DNA of 30,706 nucleotides from Porphyromonadaceae bacterium UBA7141 (GTDB lineage Bacteria; Bacteroidota; Bacteroidia; Bacteroidales; Muribaculaceae), in NCBI GenBank assembly GCA_002491945.1, contig DKWX01000059.1, positions 1 through 30,706 of the forward strand. Reading direction: 5' to 3'. Shown in pieces: positions 29,699 through 30,706 of this stretch. The notes below the pieces were generated by a model, which had not been told where the DNA came from, ran no database searches, and saw nothing but the letters and a program-made list of their open reading frames with translations. Made by a program: the position numbers and the translations under genes. The stretch's first letter is position 1. Each line of letters opens with the position of its first letter.

Positions 29699-29807
29699 TT
29701 TTTTCTTTTTTTGGGATGGAACCCTTCGCTAAAGCTCGGGCGCGGTACTACGAGGCACGGCCTCTGAGGCTGCGGGCTTTGCGCCGGGGCAGCTCCGGGG
29801 CTGTGGG

Positions 29808-30455
29808 TCAGTATGTTTCGGGGGTCCAGGCGGCAGGGTCTTCGCGCCATTGGCGGAGCGTCTCGAGCTCGGCGGGGGAGATATAATCGATTTCGGAGGC
29901 TACTTCGAGCATTTCGCTGTAGGTCAGCAGCGGTGCCATGCTGAGGTTGGCGTCGGAAATACGTTTTACGGCCTCGGGAAACTGGAAGTTGAAGAGGCAT
30001 GTCATCCCGACTACGTCGCATCCGGCCATCTGGACAGCATCTACGGCTTTGAGCGATGAGGCTGCAGTGGAGACGATGTCTTCTACAATCACTACTTTCG
30101 AGCCTGGTTTGAGATTACCTTCAATCATGTTTTCCAGACCGTGGTCTTTAGGCGTATGTCGCACATATACGTATGGCAGACCGAGACTGTCGGCCACGAT
30201 GGCGCCGATAGCGATGGCTCCTGTCGCCACGCCTGCTATGGCATTGGCTTCCGGGTAGTTTTCAAGGATGGTGCGTGCGAGTTCTACTTTGACGAAGTTG
30301 CGCACGTCGGGGTAGGAGAGAATGATACGGTTGTCGGTATAGATGGGAGAGTTCCAGCCCGACGCCCATACGAACGGCGACTCCGGCTGCAGTTTGATAG
30401 CGCTGATGTGGAGAAGTTTTTCGGCGAGGAGTTTGTGAGGTTTATTCATAGACAT
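29808..30455 (-). CDS. pyrE: Orotate phosphoribosyltransferase
   Basis: Joins orotate to PRPP to give orotidine 5'-phosphate, the fifth step of pyrimidine synthesis. 215 residues, the usual length. Recognisable elements: SPFVWASGWNSPIYTDNR (orotate loop), IAGVATGAIAIGAI, PYVYVRHTPKDHG (flexible loop) and VVIVEDIVSTAASS, the PRPP-binding motif (normally V-E-D-x-x-T-T/S-G-x-S), here with STAASS for STGGSS. Start at ATG 30455 or ATG 30449. The leader contains a strong hairpin and the gene has a clear promoter. It starts the minus-strand block ending in the two-domain glycosyltransferase. Confidence 0.95.
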   Translation of the reverse strand: MSMNKPHKLLAEKLLHISAIKLQPESPFVWASGWNSPIYTDNRIILSYPDVRNFVKVELARTILENYPEANAIAGVATGAIAIGAIVADSLGLPYVYVRHTPKDHGLENMIEGNLKPGSKVVIVEDIVSTAASSLKAVDAVQMAGCDVVGMTCLFNFQFPEAVKRISDANLSMAPLLTYSEMLEVASEIDYISPAELETLRQWREDPAAWTPETY

Positions 30456-30475
30456 AGAGTATTAAAGTAAGGTGG

Positions 30476-30502
30476 TGCCTTACCGTTGGGTGCGGCAAGG
30501 CA
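30476..30502 (-). promoter_or_regulatory. Hairpin at the 5' end of the pyrE leader
   Basis: In the minus-strand RNA, UGCCUUGCCG pairs with CGGUAAGGCA through 10 bp including one G-U pair, with a 7-nt loop. On the opposite strand the same spot is an A-C mismatch, so the structure favours the pyrE message. It would sit within a few bases of the predicted transcript 5' end. Confidence 0.6.
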
Positions 30503-30513
30503 ATACTTCGGTG

Positions 30514-30544
30514 CAAATTTACATCAAAATGGTGAGAAAAACAA
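30514..30544 (-). promoter_or_regulatory. pyrE promoter
   Basis: On the minus strand a -7 box TAAATTTG (30521-30514) is preceded after 20 nt by TTG (30544-30542, with A in the fourth-base position). Expected transcript start is near 30507, about 50 nt before the pyrE ATG. The stretch 30546-30706 further upstream shows no gene; it includes a CCACCGGTGG palindrome (30664-30673). Confidence 0.7.
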
Positions 30545-30706
30545 TATTTCAACGCAAATTAACATCAGAGACGCTTCTTGCCTGCCTTGCTGCCCTGCTT
30601 GCCCGCGTCCCATCCCGCGCCATTTGCGTCCAATCAGAAAAGGTCCCCGGTCAGTCAACAGCGCCACCGGTGGTTTGGTTTGTAAGTAGGGATATTCAGT
30701 TAATGG

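Overview
The window looks like a Bacteroidota chromosome segment, order Bacteroidales. A Muribaculaceae-like gut bacterium is likely, but this is inferred from gene content and overall similarity only. The evidence is a complete type IX secretion core (porT, porP, gldK, gldL, gldM, gldN), a starch-binding protein with a T9SS-type C-terminal signal, Bacteroidota promoters (TTTG, about 20 nt, TAnnTTTG) and few Shine-Dalgarno sequences. No insertion sequences, integrases, tRNAs, CRISPR arrays or phage genes were seen. Almost everything reads as vertically inherited chromosome.

Layout. 1-94: the 3' end of a 5S rRNA and its terminator. 428-2241: two overlapping GT2 glycosyltransferases whose promoter abuts the start codon. 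2242-2762: nested AT-rich inverted repeats, then a 55-residue 2[4Fe-4S] ferredoxin with its own promoter and a strong terminator. 2844-8133: dut, a TPR protein, a DUF4292 (LolA/LolB-like) protein and an EnvC-type degenerate LytM protein, all + strand. 8189-10257: a FemAB/GNAT-like acyltransferase and a third GT2 enzyme. 10258-10434: a hairpin terminator between convergent genes. 10435-12024 (-): a surface carbohydrate-binding protein with a CBM26-like module and a probable T9SS sorting domain. 12378-19646 (-): the T9SS operon porT-porP-gldK-gldL-gldM-gldN, preceded by a structured leader. 19724-21097 (-): a dGTPase. 21265-24980 (+): a TPM-domain membrane protein, a DUF3298-like lipoprotein and a Wzx-type flippase. 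24982-30455 (-): pyrE, an SRPBCC protein, a Rieske-like lipoprotein, a LysE exporter fused to an extra C-terminal domain, and a two-domain glycosyltransferase, with the last four tightly packed.

How the genes fit together. Most of the window serves the cell envelope. GldK/L/M/N, PorP and PorT build the outer-membrane secretion machine and its inner-membrane motor. The neighbouring CBM26 protein is a plausible cargo. EnvC-like, TPR and DUF4292 proteins act in peptidoglycan remodelling or lipoprotein handling, and the glycosyltransferases, FemAB-like enzyme and flippase in surface glycan assembly. Nucleotide housekeeping (dut, dgt, pyrE) is interspersed. The least explained unit is the block downstream of pyrE, where a Rieske-like lipoprotein lacking the canonical ligands is translationally coupled to a LysE fusion and followed by a fused glycosyltransferase.
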